Part shown: in pieces, positions 15,484-29,245 of the stretch
Layout: the number at the start of each line of letters is the position of its first letter
How positions within the stretch are numbered: position 1 is the first letter of the stretch
Position numbers and translations under genes: made by a program
The notes under the pieces: generated by a model
Told to the model about the DNA's origin: nothing
Databases searched by the model: none
What the model saw: only the letters and a program-made list of their open reading frames with translations
Source: an uncultured beta proteobacterium
Lineage (GTDB): Bacteria; Pseudomonadota; Gammaproteobacteria; Burkholderiales; Burkholderiaceae_C
Assembly (NCBI GenBank): GCA_903830985.1
Contig: CAIKVZ010000076.1
Location: 1 to 55,568, forward strand
DNA: 55,568 bases
Reading direction: 5' to 3'

Positions 15484-16892
15484 GTTACGTTCACAGCATC
15501 GGCGCGCGCAGCTACCGCTTTGCCGATCTGCGCACCCTGCTGGCGCGCGCCAGCCCACTGCGTTCGGGCGATCAATTGGCCGGGGTTGCGGCAGCCGACA
15601 TGCAGGAGCGGGTCGCGGCGCAGATGGCACTGGCGGACCTGCCTCTGACGGCCTTTCTGAACGAAGCCGTCGTGCCGTACGAGGTGGACGACGTGACGCG
15701 CCTCATCATGGACCGGCACGATGCTGCGGCCTTTGTGCCGGTGCGCCATCTGACGGTGGGCGACTTTCGCAACTGGCTGCTGGGCGATGCGGCCAACACG
15801 GCGTCGCTCGCCACCTTGGCGCCGGGGCTCACGCCCGAGATGGTGGCGGCGGTGAGCAAGCTCTGCCGCCTGCAGGACCTGGTGCTGATTGCGCGCAAAT
15901 GCCGCGTCGTGACGCGTTTTCGCAGCACGCTTGGCTTGCCCGGGCGCCTGGCGACGCGGCTGCAGCCGAATCACCCGACAGACGATGCGCCCGGCATCGC
16001 CGCCAGCGTGCTCGACGGCCTGCTGCACGGCAGCGGTGACGCCGTCATCGGCATCAACCCGGCCTCCGACAACCTGCCCCAGGTGATGCGCCTGAACCAG
16101 TTGCTGGCCGAGGTCATTGCCGGCTACGGCATTCCCACGCAGTCCTGCGTGCTGACGCACGTGACCAACACCCTCGCGGCGATGGAGCGCGGCGCGCCGG
16201 TGGACCTGGTGTTCCAGTCGATCGGCGGCACGCAGGGAACGAACAACAGCTTCGGCATCGACCTGGCCCTGCTGGGTACGGCGCAGCAGACAGCACTGGG
16301 TCTGCGCCGCGGCGCGACTTTCGAGGACGGTGAGCTCGGTGCCAATGTGATGTATTTCGAGACCGGGCAGGGCAGCGCCCTGTCGGCCGGTGCGCACCAT
16401 GGCTGCGACCAGCAAACCCTGGAAGCGCGCGCCTACGCCGTGGCGCGGCGCCATCAGCCGCTGCTGGTGAACTCGGTGGTGGGCTTCATCGGGCCGGAGT
16501 ACCTGCTCGACGGCAAGCAGATCCTGCGCGCCGGGCTGGAAGACCACTTCTGCGGCAAGCTGCTGGGCCTGCCCATGGGTTGCGACGTCTGCTACACCAA
16601 CCATGCCCTGGCCGATTCGGACGACATGGACGCCTTGCTGACGATGCTGTGCGCCGCCGGCTGCAACTTCATCATGGGCGTTCCGGGCGCCGACGACATC
16701 ATGCTGAACTACCAGAGCAGTTCCTTTCACGACGCACTGGTGATGCGCCAGATCATGGGGCTGGGTGCGGCACCGGAGTTTGAGGCCTGGCTGCAAAAGA
16801 TGGAACTGGTCGAGCCCGGCGCGCCGGGCCGGCTCAGCGGCAAGATGCCGGCGGGCATGGCACGTACGCTGCGCATGCTGGAGGGCTCATGA
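15480..16892 (+). CDS. eutB: Ethanolamine ammonia-lyase large (catalytic) subunit
   Basis: The product has 470 residues. It splits ethanolamine to acetaldehyde and ammonia with adenosylcobalamin. The TIM-barrel active-site blocks are visible: DAVIGINPASDN (about residue 182), QSCVLTHVTNTLAAMERG (about 222), VFQSIGGTQGTNNSFGI (about 245), YFETGQGSALSAGAHHGCDQ (about 293) and LPMGCDVCYTNHALADSDDM (about 364). Start ATG 15480 matches the family N-terminus YVHSIGARSYRFADLR. It overlaps eutC by 4 nt. No microcompartment, reactivase or permease genes adjoin, so this is the simple cytoplasmic version giving nitrogen and carbon from ethanolamine. Confidence 0.95.
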   Translation: MSYVHSIGARSYRFADLRTLLARASPLRSGDQLAGVAAADMQERVAAQMALADLPLTAFLNEAVVPYEVDDVTRLIMDRHDAAAFVPVRHLTVGDFRNWLLGDAANTASLATLAPGLTPEMVAAVSKLCRLQDLVLIARKCRVVTRFRSTLGLPGRLATRLQPNHPTDDAPGIAASVLDGLLHGSGDAVIGINPASDNLPQVMRLNQLLAEVIAGYGIPTQSCVLTHVTNTLAAMERGAPVDLVFQSIGGTQGTNNSFGIDLALLGTAQQTALGLRRGATFEDGELGANVMYFETGQGSALSAGAHHGCDQQTLEARAYAVARRHQPLLVNSVVGFIGPEYLLDGKQILRAGLEDHFCGKLLGLPMGCDVCYTNHALADSDDMDALLTMLCAAGCNFIMGVPGADDIMLNYQSSSFHDALVMRQIMGLGAAPEFEAWLQKMELVEPGAPGRLSGKMPAGMARTLRMLEGS

Positions 16893-17725
16893 CCGAAAAA
16901 GCACTGGTGACGACCGCCTCCTGGGAATCGCTGCGCCGCTTCACCGACGCGCGCATCGCCCTGGGTCGGGCCGGCAACAGCCTGCCCACCGCCGCCCATC
17001 TGGCCTTTCAGTTGGCCCACGCCCAGGCGCGCGACGCCGTGCACCTTCCGCTCGATGCCCTTGGCCTGGCGGCCGAACTGCGCGCCCAGGGCCATGAGAC
17101 GTTGCTGTTGCACAGCGCCGCCAGTGACCGGGCCCGCTATCTGCAGCGCCCCGACGAAGGTCGCCGGCTGGATGAGGATTCGCGCCAGCGTTTGGTGCAC
17201 TGGCAGACCGCTACGCTGACGGATGCAGCCTTCGATGTGGCATTCGTCATTGCCGATGGGCTGTCCGCGCTGGCGGTGCACGCCAACGCTGTGCCTTTGC
17301 TGGTGCGGGTGCTGGACCGCCTGCGCGCCGACACCGCTCAGACCTGGACCGTGGCCCCTGTTGCCCTGGTGGAGCAGGCACGCGTGGCGGTTGGGGACGA
17401 GGTGGGGGCCGGCCTGAACGCCAGCTGTGTCGTGCTGCTCATCGGCGAGCGCCCGGGACTGAGTTCGCCCGACAGTCTGGGCGTCTACATCACCTGGGCG
17501 CCCCGGGTCGGATGCACAGACGCGCAACGCAATTGCATCTCCAATGTGCGTCAGGGCGGGCTGGCCATGTCCGCCGCGGCGGCAAAGGTTTTTCAGATCC
17601 TGACCCAGTCGCGTTCGCGCCGCCTCACGGGCGTGGCACTGAAGGACGAGGTGGACGAAGCCGCTGTCGTCAGAGGTGCTGATAGTTCACTAACCCAGGG
17701 AGGGCGCCTGACTTTTTTTCCTTGA
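16889..17725 (+). CDS. eutC: Ethanolamine ammonia-lyase small subunit
   Basis: The product has 278 residues. It binds cobalamin together with EutB. Family blocks are FTDARIALGRAGNSLPT (about residue 15), VIADGLSALAVHANAVPLL (about 117), LIGERPGLSSPDSLGVYITW (about 184) and AQRNCISNVRQGGL (about 212). The frame continues past the usual end (LTGVALKDE) for about 25 residues (VVRGADSSLTQGGRLTFFP). I read this as a lost ancestral stop and read-through into non-coding sequence. The final codons lie inside a 9-bp inverted repeat (17706-17733). Confidence 0.93.
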   Translation: MTEKALVTTASWESLRRFTDARIALGRAGNSLPTAAHLAFQLAHAQARDAVHLPLDALGLAAELRAQGHETLLLHSAASDRARYLQRPDEGRRLDEDSRQRLVHWQTATLTDAAFDVAFVIADGLSALAVHANAVPLLVRVLDRLRADTAQTWTVAPVALVEQARVAVGDEVGAGLNASCVVLLIGERPGLSSPDSLGVYITWAPRVGCTDAQRNCISNVRQGGLAMSAAAAKVFQILTQSRSRRLTGVALKDEVDEAAVVRGADSSLTQGGRLTFFP

Positions 17726-17733
17726 AGTCAGGC
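17706..17733 (+). terminator. Hairpin overlapping the eutC stop codon
   Basis: GCCTGACTT (17706-17714) and AAGTCAGGC (17725-17733) are a perfect 9-bp inverted repeat with a 10-nt loop. The eutC TGA (17723-17725) lies at its edge. The T-run is in the loop and only TTT follows, so it is a weak terminator candidate or a stop-codon hairpin. Confidence 0.35.
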
Positions 17734-17806
17734 TTTGGGCGCTTTCCCTCCGGGGTCGAATGCCGGCCGACCGGCGAGGCCGTCTAGGGGCAGGGATAAT
17801 CCGGGG

Positions 17807-18961
17807 ATGGTGACCCGATTCAACAGACCTTCCCTGTGGCGCCGCGTGCCCCTGTGGTTTCGCGGTTTTGACGGGCCGCTGGCGTTTGCTGTGTTCGCCC
17901 TGGCGTGCGCCGGGTTGTTGACCATGTACTCATCCGGCTACGACCACGGGACGCGTTTTGCCGACCATGCTCGCAATATCCTGATTGCCGGCGCCATTTT
18001 GTTCGTGGTGGCGCAGATTCCGCCGCAGCGCCTCATGGCGCTGGCCGTGCCGCTCTATTTGGCGGGCGTGGCGCTGCTTGTTGCCGTGGCGGTTTTCGGC
18101 ATCACCAAGAAAGGCGCGCGACGCTGGCTCAACGTGGGCATCACGATCCAGCCCAGCGAAATTTTGAAGATCGCCATGCCCTTGATGCTGGCCTGGTGGT
18201 TCCAGAAACGTGAGGGGCAACTGCGTCCGCTGGACTTTTTAGTGGCCGGCGTCCTGCTGTTTGTGCCGATCGGACTGATCGTGAAGCAGCCCGATCTGGG
18301 CACGGCCATCTTGGTGCTGGTGGCCGGTTTGGGGGTGATGTTTTTCGCTGGGCTGAGCTGGAAACTGATTGCGCCGCCGGTGGTACTGGGCTTGGTCGGG
18401 GTGTTTTTGCTGGTGTTTTTCGAGTCCTCGCTGTGCGCCGACGGTGTGCGCTGGCCGGTGCTGCACGACTACCAGCAGCAACGCATCTGCACGCTGATGG
18501 ACCCGGGGCGCGATCCGCTGGGCCGGGGCTTTCACATCATCCAGGGAATGATTGCCATCGGCTCCGGGGGCTTTTTGGGCAAGGGCTTCATGCAGGGTAC
18601 GCAGACGCATCTGGAGTTCATTCCGGAGCGCACCACCGACTTCATCTTTGCTGCTTTTTCGGAGGAATTCGGCCTGCTGGGCAACCTGTTGCTGATCGTT
18701 GCCTTCGTCGTGCTGGTGTTGCGCGGACTGGCCATTGCGCTGGAGGCACCGACCCTGTTCGCGCGTTTGCTGGCCGGCAGCATCACGCTGATTTTCTTCA
18801 CCTATGCCTTCGTGAATATGGGCATGGTGAGCGGCATCCTGCCTGTGGTGGGTGTTCCCTTGCCCTTCATCAGCTACGGCGGAACGGCCATGGTGACGCT
18901 GGGCATGGGGCTGGGGATCTTGATGTCGATCGCGCGCTCCAAGCGGCTGGTGCAGTCCTGA
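17807..18961 (+). CDS. rodA: Rod-shape SEDS peptidoglycan polymerase
   Basis: The product has 384 residues. This polytopic inner-membrane glycosyltransferase builds side-wall glycan with PBP2. SEDS motifs are GARRWLNVGITIQPSEILKI (about residue 105), VKQPDLGTAILV (about 160, with the catalytic-type Asp), RTTDFIFAAFSEEFGLLGN (about 274) and the C-terminal GVPLPFISYGGTAMVTLGMG (about 347). Start ATG 17807 matches the short cytoplasmic lead LWRRVPLWFRGFDG. The usual partner mrdA is not next to it; eutC is instead. tldD follows after 51 nt. Confidence 0.94.
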   Translation: MVTRFNRPSLWRRVPLWFRGFDGPLAFAVFALACAGLLTMYSSGYDHGTRFADHARNILIAGAILFVVAQIPPQRLMALAVPLYLAGVALLVAVAVFGITKKGARRWLNVGITIQPSEILKIAMPLMLAWWFQKREGQLRPLDFLVAGVLLFVPIGLIVKQPDLGTAILVLVAGLGVMFFAGLSWKLIAPPVVLGLVGVFLLVFFESSLCADGVRWPVLHDYQQQRICTLMDPGRDPLGRGFHIIQGMIAIGSGGFLGKGFMQGTQTHLEFIPERTTDFIFAAFSEEFGLLGNLLLIVAFVVLVLRGLAIALEAPTLFARLLAGSITLIFFTYAFVNMGMVSGILPVVGVPLPFISYGGTAMVTLGMGLGILMSIARSKRLVQS

Positions 18962-19012
18962 CCCGTTGACCTGTCGCCCCCGTGGGCATCCTGTGCCACC
19001 TAAAATGGCGCC

Positions 19013-20533
19013 ATGACCCCACGCCCAAATTCCCTCTCCCTGCCGCAGCTGCGCAGCGCTGCGCCGCAACGCCAGCCCACCGCCGATCGTCTGGCGATTG
19101 CCCAAAGCCTGCTGCTCGAGCCCTTCGGACTGACACCGGCACATCTGGCGCGCGCCCTGGCTGAAATCACGGCACACAAGGTGGACGACGCCGACCTGTA
19201 TTTTCAGTACACGCGCAGCGAAGGCTGGAGCCTGGAAGAGGGCATCGTGAAGACAGGCTCCTTCAGCATCGACCAGGGTGTGGGCGTGCGTGCGGTCAGC
19301 GGCGAAAAAACCGCTTTTGCTTATTCGGACGATATTTCCGAGGCCTCGCTGCTCGATGCCGCGCGTACCGTGCGCGCGATTTCGGCAGCCTCCCAGTCGC
19401 GCAAGAGCAAGGTTGTGACGCCGAAGATTGCCGCCAGCCGATCCCTGTATGCAGGTCTGGACCCGATTGATACGTTGGACAGCGCCGCCAAGGTGGCGCT
19501 GCTGGGCCGGGTGGAAAAGCTGGCCCGGGCCAAGGACCCGCGCGTGGCGCAGGTCATGGCCGGCCTGGCCAGCGAATACGACGTGGTGCTGGTGGCGCGT
19601 GCCGACGGCACCCTGGCCGCCGACGTGCGACCTCTGGTGCGCCTGTCAGTGACGGTGATTGCGCAAGCCAAGGTCAACGGCCAGATGCGCCGCGAAGTCG
19701 GGTCGGGCGGCGGCGGCGGTCGCTTTGGTCTGGCCTATTTTGACGATGCGCAAATCAATGAATACGTGGATGCTGCCGTGCACGCCGCGCTGACCAATCT
19801 GGACGCGCGACCCGCGCCGGCCGGTGTCATGAGCGTGGTGCTGGGCCCGGGTTGGCCCGGTGTGCTGCTGCATGAAGCCATTGGCCACGGCCTCGAGGGC
19901 GACTTCAACCGCAAGGGCTCCAGCGCCTTCAGCGGCCGGGTCGGCCAGCGTGTCGCGGCCAAGGGTGTGACGGTGCTGGACGACGGCAGCATCTCGCAGC
20001 GCCGCGGTTCACTCAATGTCGATGACGAAGGCCATGCCACGCAGCGCAACGTGCTGATCGAGGACGGCATTCTCAAGGGTTACCTGCAGGACTCGATGAA
20101 CGCGCGTCTCATGGGCGTGAAATCCACGGGTAACGGTCGGCGCGAAAGCTACGCCCACGTGCCCATGCCGCGCATGACGAACACCTTCATGCTGGGCGGA
20201 GCTCAGGACCCGGCGGAAATCGTCGCCAGCATCAAGAAGGGCGTGTACGCGACCAACTTTGGTGGCGGTCAGGTCGACATCACCTCGGGCAAGTTTGTGT
20301 TTTCCGCGAGCGAGGCGTTCTGGGTCGAAAACGGCAAGATCCTGTACCCGGTCAAGGGTGCGACGCTGGTGGGCAGCGGTCCGGAGTCGCTGAAAAAGAT
20401 CACCATGATCGGCAACGACTTGGCGCTGGACACGGGTGTGGGCGTATGCGGCAAGGAAGGCCAGAGCGTGCCCGTGGGTGTGGGTCAACCGACACTGCGC
20501 ATCGAAGGCTTGACCGTTGGCGGGACGGCTTGA
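19013..20533 (+). CDS. tldD: Metalloprotease TldD
   Basis: The product has 506 residues. TldD pairs with TldE/PmbA (not in this window) as a zinc protease that trims modified peptides and unfolded substrates in the cytoplasm. The zinc motif HEAIGHGLEGD (about residue 287) is visible, with the second half RRGSLNVDDEGHATQRNVLI and MNARLMGVKSTGNGRRESYA. GGGQVDITSGKFVFSASEAF near residue 416 is also typical. The N-terminal 30 residues (RPNSLSLPQLRSAAPQRQ) are less conserved, so the start is uncertain. The stop lies inside an inverted repeat at 20529-20578. Confidence 0.93.
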   Translation: MTPRPNSLSLPQLRSAAPQRQPTADRLAIAQSLLLEPFGLTPAHLARALAEITAHKVDDADLYFQYTRSEGWSLEEGIVKTGSFSIDQGVGVRAVSGEKTAFAYSDDISEASLLDAARTVRAISAASQSRKSKVVTPKIAASRSLYAGLDPIDTLDSAAKVALLGRVEKLARAKDPRVAQVMAGLASEYDVVLVARADGTLAADVRPLVRLSVTVIAQAKVNGQMRREVGSGGGGGRFGLAYFDDAQINEYVDAAVHAALTNLDARPAPAGVMSVVLGPGWPGVLLHEAIGHGLEGDFNRKGSSAFSGRVGQRVAAKGVTVLDDGSISQRRGSLNVDDEGHATQRNVLIEDGILKGYLQDSMNARLMGVKSTGNGRRESYAHVPMPRMTNTFMLGGAQDPAEIVASIKKGVYATNFGGGQVDITSGKFVFSASEAFWVENGKILYPVKGATLVGSGPESLKKITMIGNDLALDTGVGVCGKEGQSVPVGVGQPTLRIEGLTVGGTA

Positions 20534-20578
20534 CCCCGCAGCTCCGAGCCTGCCTGCGCAGGTTTGGACGGGGTCAAG
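20529..20578. terminator. Bidirectional hairpin between tldD and the TauE-type gene
   Basis: CTTGACCCCG (20529-20538) and CGGGGTCAAG (20569-20578) form a perfect 10-bp stem, with an inner self-complementary CCTGCGCAGG. It lies between convergent genes, where a shared terminator is expected. No long T-run follows. Confidence 0.45.
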
Positions 20579-20611
20579 AGGAACCTGCCTCTGGCAGCGC
20601 CACGTTGAGCC

Positions 20612-21355
20612 TTAGCGCAGTCCGTCCCACAGCAGCTTGCTGCCGGAAAGGAACATGCCGATGTGCAGCACGCGGTAGAACAGCGTCGGGTGCATGCGAC
20701 GCGCCAACCGTACTCCGAGCCAGACCCCGATGGGTGCAAATGGGAGCAGCGCCACCGAGGTGCTCATGTTGCGCCAGTCCAGCAGGCCCAACCAGGCATA
20801 CGGCAGCCACTTGGCCAGGTTGATGATGAAGAAGAAGGCCGCCATGGTGCCGGTGAACACCAGCGGCGCCAGTCGCAAGGGAATCACGTAGAACTGTATC
20901 GGCGGCCCGCCGGCGTGCGCCACAAAGCTGGTGAAACCCGAGGTCAGGGTGAGCAGGGCGCCCAGCCAGCGCGGTGGCGGCGGACTGTCGGCGTGCGGTG
21001 GAAACAGCAGGCGCTGCGCCAGGAACAACAGGGTCAGGCCGCCCACGACGCCCGCCACGGTCTTCGTGTCCAGCATCGTGAACAGCAGGGCACCCATAAC
21101 AATTCCGGCCAGTCCAAAAGGCAGCAGAAAGCGGATCAGTAGACGGTCGACGTTGTTGCGCAATGCCCCCAGAGCCATCACGTCCATGAGCAGCAACACC
21201 GGCATCAGGATGGCGGCGGCCTCGGGCACGGTGACGGCCAGCTCCATCATGGGAACGGCCAGTGCACCAAAGCCGACGCCAAAGCCGCTCTTGCTGACAC
21301 CCAGCAGCACCACGGAGGGAATCGCCACGGCGTAAAAAGCCGGATCGGTGATCAC
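20612..21355 (-). CDS. TauE/SafE-family membrane permease
   Basis: A 247-residue polytopic membrane protein. It begins VITDPAFYAVAIPSVVLLGV and continues with SKSGFGVGFGALAVPMM, the family's first repeat. The second half repeats the pattern with TSGFTSFVAHAGGPPIQFYV. Family members are proposed to export sulfite, taurine-derived or organosulfur anions; substrate unknown. I favour the GTG start at 21355 because the family N-terminus is ITDP at the membrane helix; an ATG 66 nt upstream (21421) would add a non-conserved hydrophilic lead. It runs convergent with tldD and divergent from the DUF1841 gene. Confidence 0.85.
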   Translation of the reverse strand: MITDPAFYAVAIPSVVLLGVSKSGFGVGFGALAVPMMELAVTVPEAAAILMPVLLLMDVMALGALRNNVDRLLIRFLLPFGLAGIVMGALLFTMLDTKTVAGVVGGLTLLFLAQRLLFPPHADSPPPPRWLGALLTLTSGFTSFVAHAGGPPIQFYVIPLRLAPLVFTGTMAAFFFIINLAKWLPYAWLGLLDWRNMSTSVALLPFAPIGVWLGVRLARRMHPTLFYRVLHIGMFLSGSKLLWDGLR

Positions 21356-21442
21356 GTTCGGTTGGCCATGCTGGCGGCAGAAGGGACTGGGGCGGGATTC
21401 ACTTCGGGCATCACCGATCATAAGTTGAGCGAGAATCCCGCC

Positions 21443-21877
21443 ATGTTTACCCCCTCACCAGCCGATGTACGGCGTTTTTTTTGTACGGTTTACCAAAAGT
21501 CCCAGTCCGGCCATGCGCTGGAGGCGATCGAGGAGATCGCCAGCCGCTGGATGGACGAGCATCCGGAGTTCCACACTGAATTGTCCGATCTCGACGCCGC
21601 CCTGCTGAGGGCCGAGACGCTCAAGATCGGTGAAGACAACCCTTTCCTGCATCTGTCGATGCATTTGGCTATCACCGAGCAGTGCAGCATCGACCAGCCC
21701 CGCGGTATTCGGCAGGCGGTGGAACTGCTGACCGCGCGCCGCGGCGACCTGCACGCAGCGCACCACGAAGCCATGGAATGCCTTGGACAAATGATCTGGG
21801 ACGCCCAGCGCGCCGGTACCGGTCCCGATGGCAACGCCTACATCGCATCAGTGCAGCGCCGCGCCACAAAGGATTAA
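21443..21877 (+). CDS. DUF1841 family protein
   Basis: This soluble protein of 144 residues opens MFTPSPADVRRFFCTVYQK, as DUF1841 proteins do. It contains NPFLHLSMHLAITEQCSIDQ (about residue 70), followed by PRGIRQAVELL and HHEAMECLGQMIWDAQR. The His/Glu pattern in HLSMHLAITEQ and HHEAME suggests metal binding, but the function of the family is unknown. Start ATG 21443 fits the family; an upstream in-frame ATG overlaps the divergent promoter region. The TAA stop (21875-21877) lies inside the left inverted repeat of the RAYT element. Confidence 0.85.
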   Translation: MFTPSPADVRRFFCTVYQKSQSGHALEAIEEIASRWMDEHPEFHTELSDLDAALLRAETLKIGEDNPFLHLSMHLAITEQCSIDQPRGIRQAVELLTARRGDLHAAHHEAMECLGQMIWDAQRAGTGPDGNAYIASVQRRATKD

Positions 21878-21897
21878 TTGGGGTCAGATTCCAATTA
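21873..21897 (+). repeat. Left 25-bp inverted repeat of the RAYT element
   Basis: The repeat (core GGGGTCAGATTCC) is the exact reverse complement of 22721-22745. It begins two bases before the DUF1841 stop codon. Confidence 0.85.
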
Positions 21898-21930
21898 TCA
21901 TCATCCGGAATTTAACTTTCGGAGAATCTC

Positions 21931-22638
21931 ATGGCCCGCCTGCCCCGACTCACGCTGCCTGGTTATCCACACCATGTGATCCAGCGCGGCAATAACCGCC
22001 AGGCCATCTTTGCCAGCAATGCCAACTACGAGGAGTTGCTGGACCTTTTGGCCCAGTCGGCGGCGAAGTTCGAGGTGGCGGTTCATGGCTACGTATTGAT
22101 GAGCAACCACTTTCATTTGCTGGCAACACCTTCGTCGGACGCTGGCTTGCCGCAGATGATGCAGGCCGTCGGTCGAAACTATGTGCGCCACTTCAACGAC
22201 GCGCAAGGGCGCACAGGAACCCTTTGGGAAGGCCGCTACAAGTCCACACTGATCCAGACCGAGCGTTACCTGCTGGCTTGCATGGCCTATATCGACCTGA
22301 ACCCAGTGCGCGCCAGTCTGGTGCAGCAGGCGCGCGACTATCCCTGGTCGAGTCACGGGCACTATGTCGGTCTGCGCACCGATCCGTTGCTGACGCCTCA
22401 TTCCTTGTACTGGGAACTCGGCAATACGCCGTTTGCCCGTGAGGCGGCCTACGCCGAACTGGTGCAGACGGGCATTTCAGCGTCTGAGCAGACGGCGTTG
22501 ACGCAGTCGGCACTGCGCGGCTGGGCGCTTGGCGAACCGGATTTTGTGGCGGAACTGCAAAAGCGCACACAGCGCCGAGTGATCAAGGCGGCGGCAGGCA
22601 GACCAGTACTGGCGCGAAATTTGCATCAGGAAAAATGA
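21931..22638 (+). CDS. REP-associated tyrosine transposase (RAYT, Y1_Tnp/IS200-like)
   Basis: The product has 235 residues. It opens MARLPRLTLPGYPHHVIQRG, the conserved lead of RAYT proteins. The HUH motif is in MSNHFHLLATP (about residue 55), GTLWEGRYKSTLIQTERYLL follows (about 92), and AYIDLNPVRASLVQ with nearby tyrosines holds the candidate nucleophile. The domain is complete and the C-terminal tail (RTQRRVIKAAAGRP) is basic. Such single-copy proteins cut single-stranded DNA at palindromic REP sequences and can spread them. ATG 21931 is preceded by GGAGAA. Confidence 0.88.
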   Translation: MARLPRLTLPGYPHHVIQRGNNRQAIFASNANYEELLDLLAQSAAKFEVAVHGYVLMSNHFHLLATPSSDAGLPQMMQAVGRNYVRHFNDAQGRTGTLWEGRYKSTLIQTERYLLACMAYIDLNPVRASLVQQARDYPWSSHGHYVGLRTDPLLTPHSLYWELGNTPFAREAAYAELVQTGISASEQTALTQSALRGWALGEPDFVAELQKRTQRRVIKAAAGRPVLARNLHQEK

Positions 22639-22720
22639 GGACGTGACAACGTCGACGTCAGGTCTGAAGCTTTTGCAAACACCTGTCCCCAATTAATTCG
22701 CGTAAATGGAATTTGTCAAT

Positions 22721-22745
22721 TAATTGGAATCTGACCCCAATTAAT
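22721..22745 (-). repeat. Right 25-bp inverted repeat of the RAYT element
   Basis: Exact reverse complement of 21873-21897. It ends 4 bp before the -35 box of the gltB promoter. Confidence 0.85.
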
Positions 22746-22749
22746 TTGC

Positions 22750-22778
22750 TTGAAAAGAATGCTGCGCTGCACTATGCT
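22750..22778 (+). promoter_or_regulatory. Sigma70-type promoter of gltBD
   Basis: TTGAAA (22750-22755), a 17-bp spacer and TATGCT (22773-22778) precede the gltB ATG by 31 nt. The promoter starts directly beside the RAYT inverted repeat, which therefore occupies the normal upstream activator region. Confidence 0.6.
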
Positions 22779-22809
22779 TGCGCTTTTCTGTGAACCCCAA
22801 GGAATCTCC

Positions 22810-27543
<4,734 letters not shown>

Positions 27544-27600
27544 TTTTGTCCACCTCCGGCGCGCCGGGGGGCATACCAGCATCTACGAGGTAACAGCATC

Positions 27601-29067
27601 ATGGGAAAAGTCACCGGTTTCATGGAATACGAACGCGTCGAGGAAGGCTACAAGCCTGTCGCCGAGCGCCTGAAGAACTACAAGGAATTCGTCATCGCCC
27701 TGGACGACGGCAAGGCCAAGCTCCAGGCCGCGCGCTGCATGGACTGCGGCACGCCGTTTTGCAACTCGGGCTGCCCGGTGAACAACATCATTCCGGACTT
27801 CAACGATCTGGTGTACCGCGGCGACTGGAAGAATGCCGCCACCGTGCTGCATTCGACCAACAACTTCCCGGAGTTCACGGGTCGTATCTGCCCCGCGCCC
27901 TGCGAAGCCGCCTGCACGCTGAACGTGAACGACGAAGCGGTCGGCATCAAGAGTATCGAGCACGCCATCATCGACCGCGCCTGGGCCGAGGGCTGGGTCG
28001 TGCCGCAGCTGCCCAAGCACAAGACCGGCAAGAAGGTGGCTGTGGTCGGTTCCGGCCCCGCCGGTATGGCCGCAGCGCAACAGTTGGCGCGGGTCGGTCA
28101 TGACGTCACGCTGTTCGAGAAAAATGACCGCGTTGGCGGCCTGCTGCGCTACGGCATCCCGGATTTCAAGATGGAGAAGTCGCACATCGACCGGCGTGTC
28201 AAGCAACTGCAAGCCGAGGGCGTGACGGTGCGCACCGGCGTGCTGGTGGGCGCCATGCCCGACGGTTCCAAGGTGACAAACTGGGCCAAGGAAAGCATCT
28301 CGGCCGAACAGTTGCAACAAGACTTTGACGCGGTCCTGCTCACGGGTGGCGCAGAACAGTCGCGCGATCTGCCGGTGCCCGGACGTGACCTGGACGGTGT
28401 GCACTTCGCCATGGAATTCCTGCCGCAGCAGAACAAGGTGAATGCGGGAGACAAGCTCAAGGGCCAGATCCGGGCCGAAGGCAAGCATGTCATCGTCATC
28501 GGCGGCGGCGACACCGGCTCCGACTGTGTGGGAACCAGCAACCGCCAGGGCGCGGTCAGCGTCACGCAATTTGAAGTCATGCCGCAGCCACCGGTGGAAG
28601 AGAACCGCCCCATGACTTGGCCTTACTGGCCGCTCAAGCTGCGCACCAGCTCCAGCCACGACGAAGGCTGCACCCGCGAGTTCGCGCTGTCGACCAAGGA
28701 ATTCGTCGGCAGCAAGGGCAAGCTCACCGGCTTGAAGACCGTGCACGTGGAGTTCAAGGACGGGAAAATGGTCGAAGTGCCGGGAACCGAGAAGGAATAC
28801 AAAGCCGATCTGGTGTTTCTGGCCATGGGCTTCGTGCACCCGCTGGCGAGCGTGCTGGATGCTTTCGGCGTGGAAAAGGATGGCCGTGGCAATGCCAAGG
28901 CGGGCACGGAGATCGCCGGCGGTTACGCCACCAACCGGCCCAAGGTGTTTGCCGCGGGTGACATGCGCCGTGGCCAGAGTCTGGTGGTTTGGGCAATACG
29001 CGAAGGCCGTCAGGCAGCGCGTTCCGTGGACGAATTCCTCATGGGCTGCAGCGAGCTGCCTCGGTAA
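27601..29067 (+). CDS. gltD: Glutamate synthase (NADPH) small subunit
   Basis: The product has 488 residues. It passes electrons from NADPH through FAD and 4Fe-4S clusters to GltB. Cluster cysteines are in [18 protein letters not shown] (about residue 45) and [14 protein letters not shown] (about 97). The FAD motif is [15 protein letters not shown] (about 148) and the NADPH motif is [18 protein letters not shown] (about 300). [20 protein letters not shown] near the C-terminus closes the FAD site. It lies 57 nt after gltB in the same operon. Confidence 0.97.
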   Translation: MGKVTGFMEYERVEEGYKPVAERLKNYKEFVIALDDGKAKLQAARCMDCGTPFCNSGCPVNNIIPDFNDLVYRGDWKNAATVLHSTNNFPEFTGRICPAPCEAACTLNVNDEAVGIKSIEHAIIDRAWAEGWVVPQLPKHKTGKKVAVVGSGPAGMAAAQQLARVGHDVTLFEKNDRVGGLLRYGIPDFKMEKSHIDRRVKQLQAEGVTVRTGVLVGAMPDGSKVTNWAKESISAEQLQQDFDAVLLTGGAEQSRDLPVPGRDLDGVHFAMEFLPQQNKVNAGDKLKGQIRAEGKHVIVIGGGDTGSDCVGTSNRQGAVSVTQFEVMPQPPVEENRPMTWPYWPLKLRTSSSHDEGCTREFALSTKEFVGSKGKLTGLKTVHVEFKDGKMVEVPGTEKEYKADLVFLAMGFVHPLASVLDAFGVEKDGRGNAKAGTEIAGGYATNRPKVFAAGDMRRGQSLVVWAIREGRQAARSVDEFLMGCSELPR

Positions 29068-29245
29068 AAAAAACGTAAAGCCAGTGTCTTGCGACCCTGG
29101 CCAGTACCGACATAGGTGCAATCCCTTATGATCCTCGGGCTGGGCTCTATCCAGCCCGGACCCATCCTTGGGTCGCCGGCCGGCGTGCCGCGCTGGCGGC
29201 GAGCCTGAACCAAAAGCGTCGCGTCCTTATCGTTCCCATCCTGCT

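Larger units (their letters stand above)
21873..22745 (+). mobile_element. RAYT/Y1 transposase element bounded by 25-bp inverted repeats
   Basis: A single Y1-transposase gene (21931-22638) is enclosed by perfect 25-bp inverted repeats at 21873-21897 and 22721-22745. A further partial copy, CCCCAATTAATT, is at 22687-22698. This is the arrangement of REP-associated tyrosine transposases with their cognate repeats. The element occupies the gap between the DUF1841 stop codon and the gltB promoter. Confidence 0.75.

Noticed and set aside
29068-29245. Terminator and promoter between gltD and mlaF
   Set aside because: GGCTGG/CCAGCC can pair, but there is no T-run. Promoter-like boxes are weak, so nothing could be supported.
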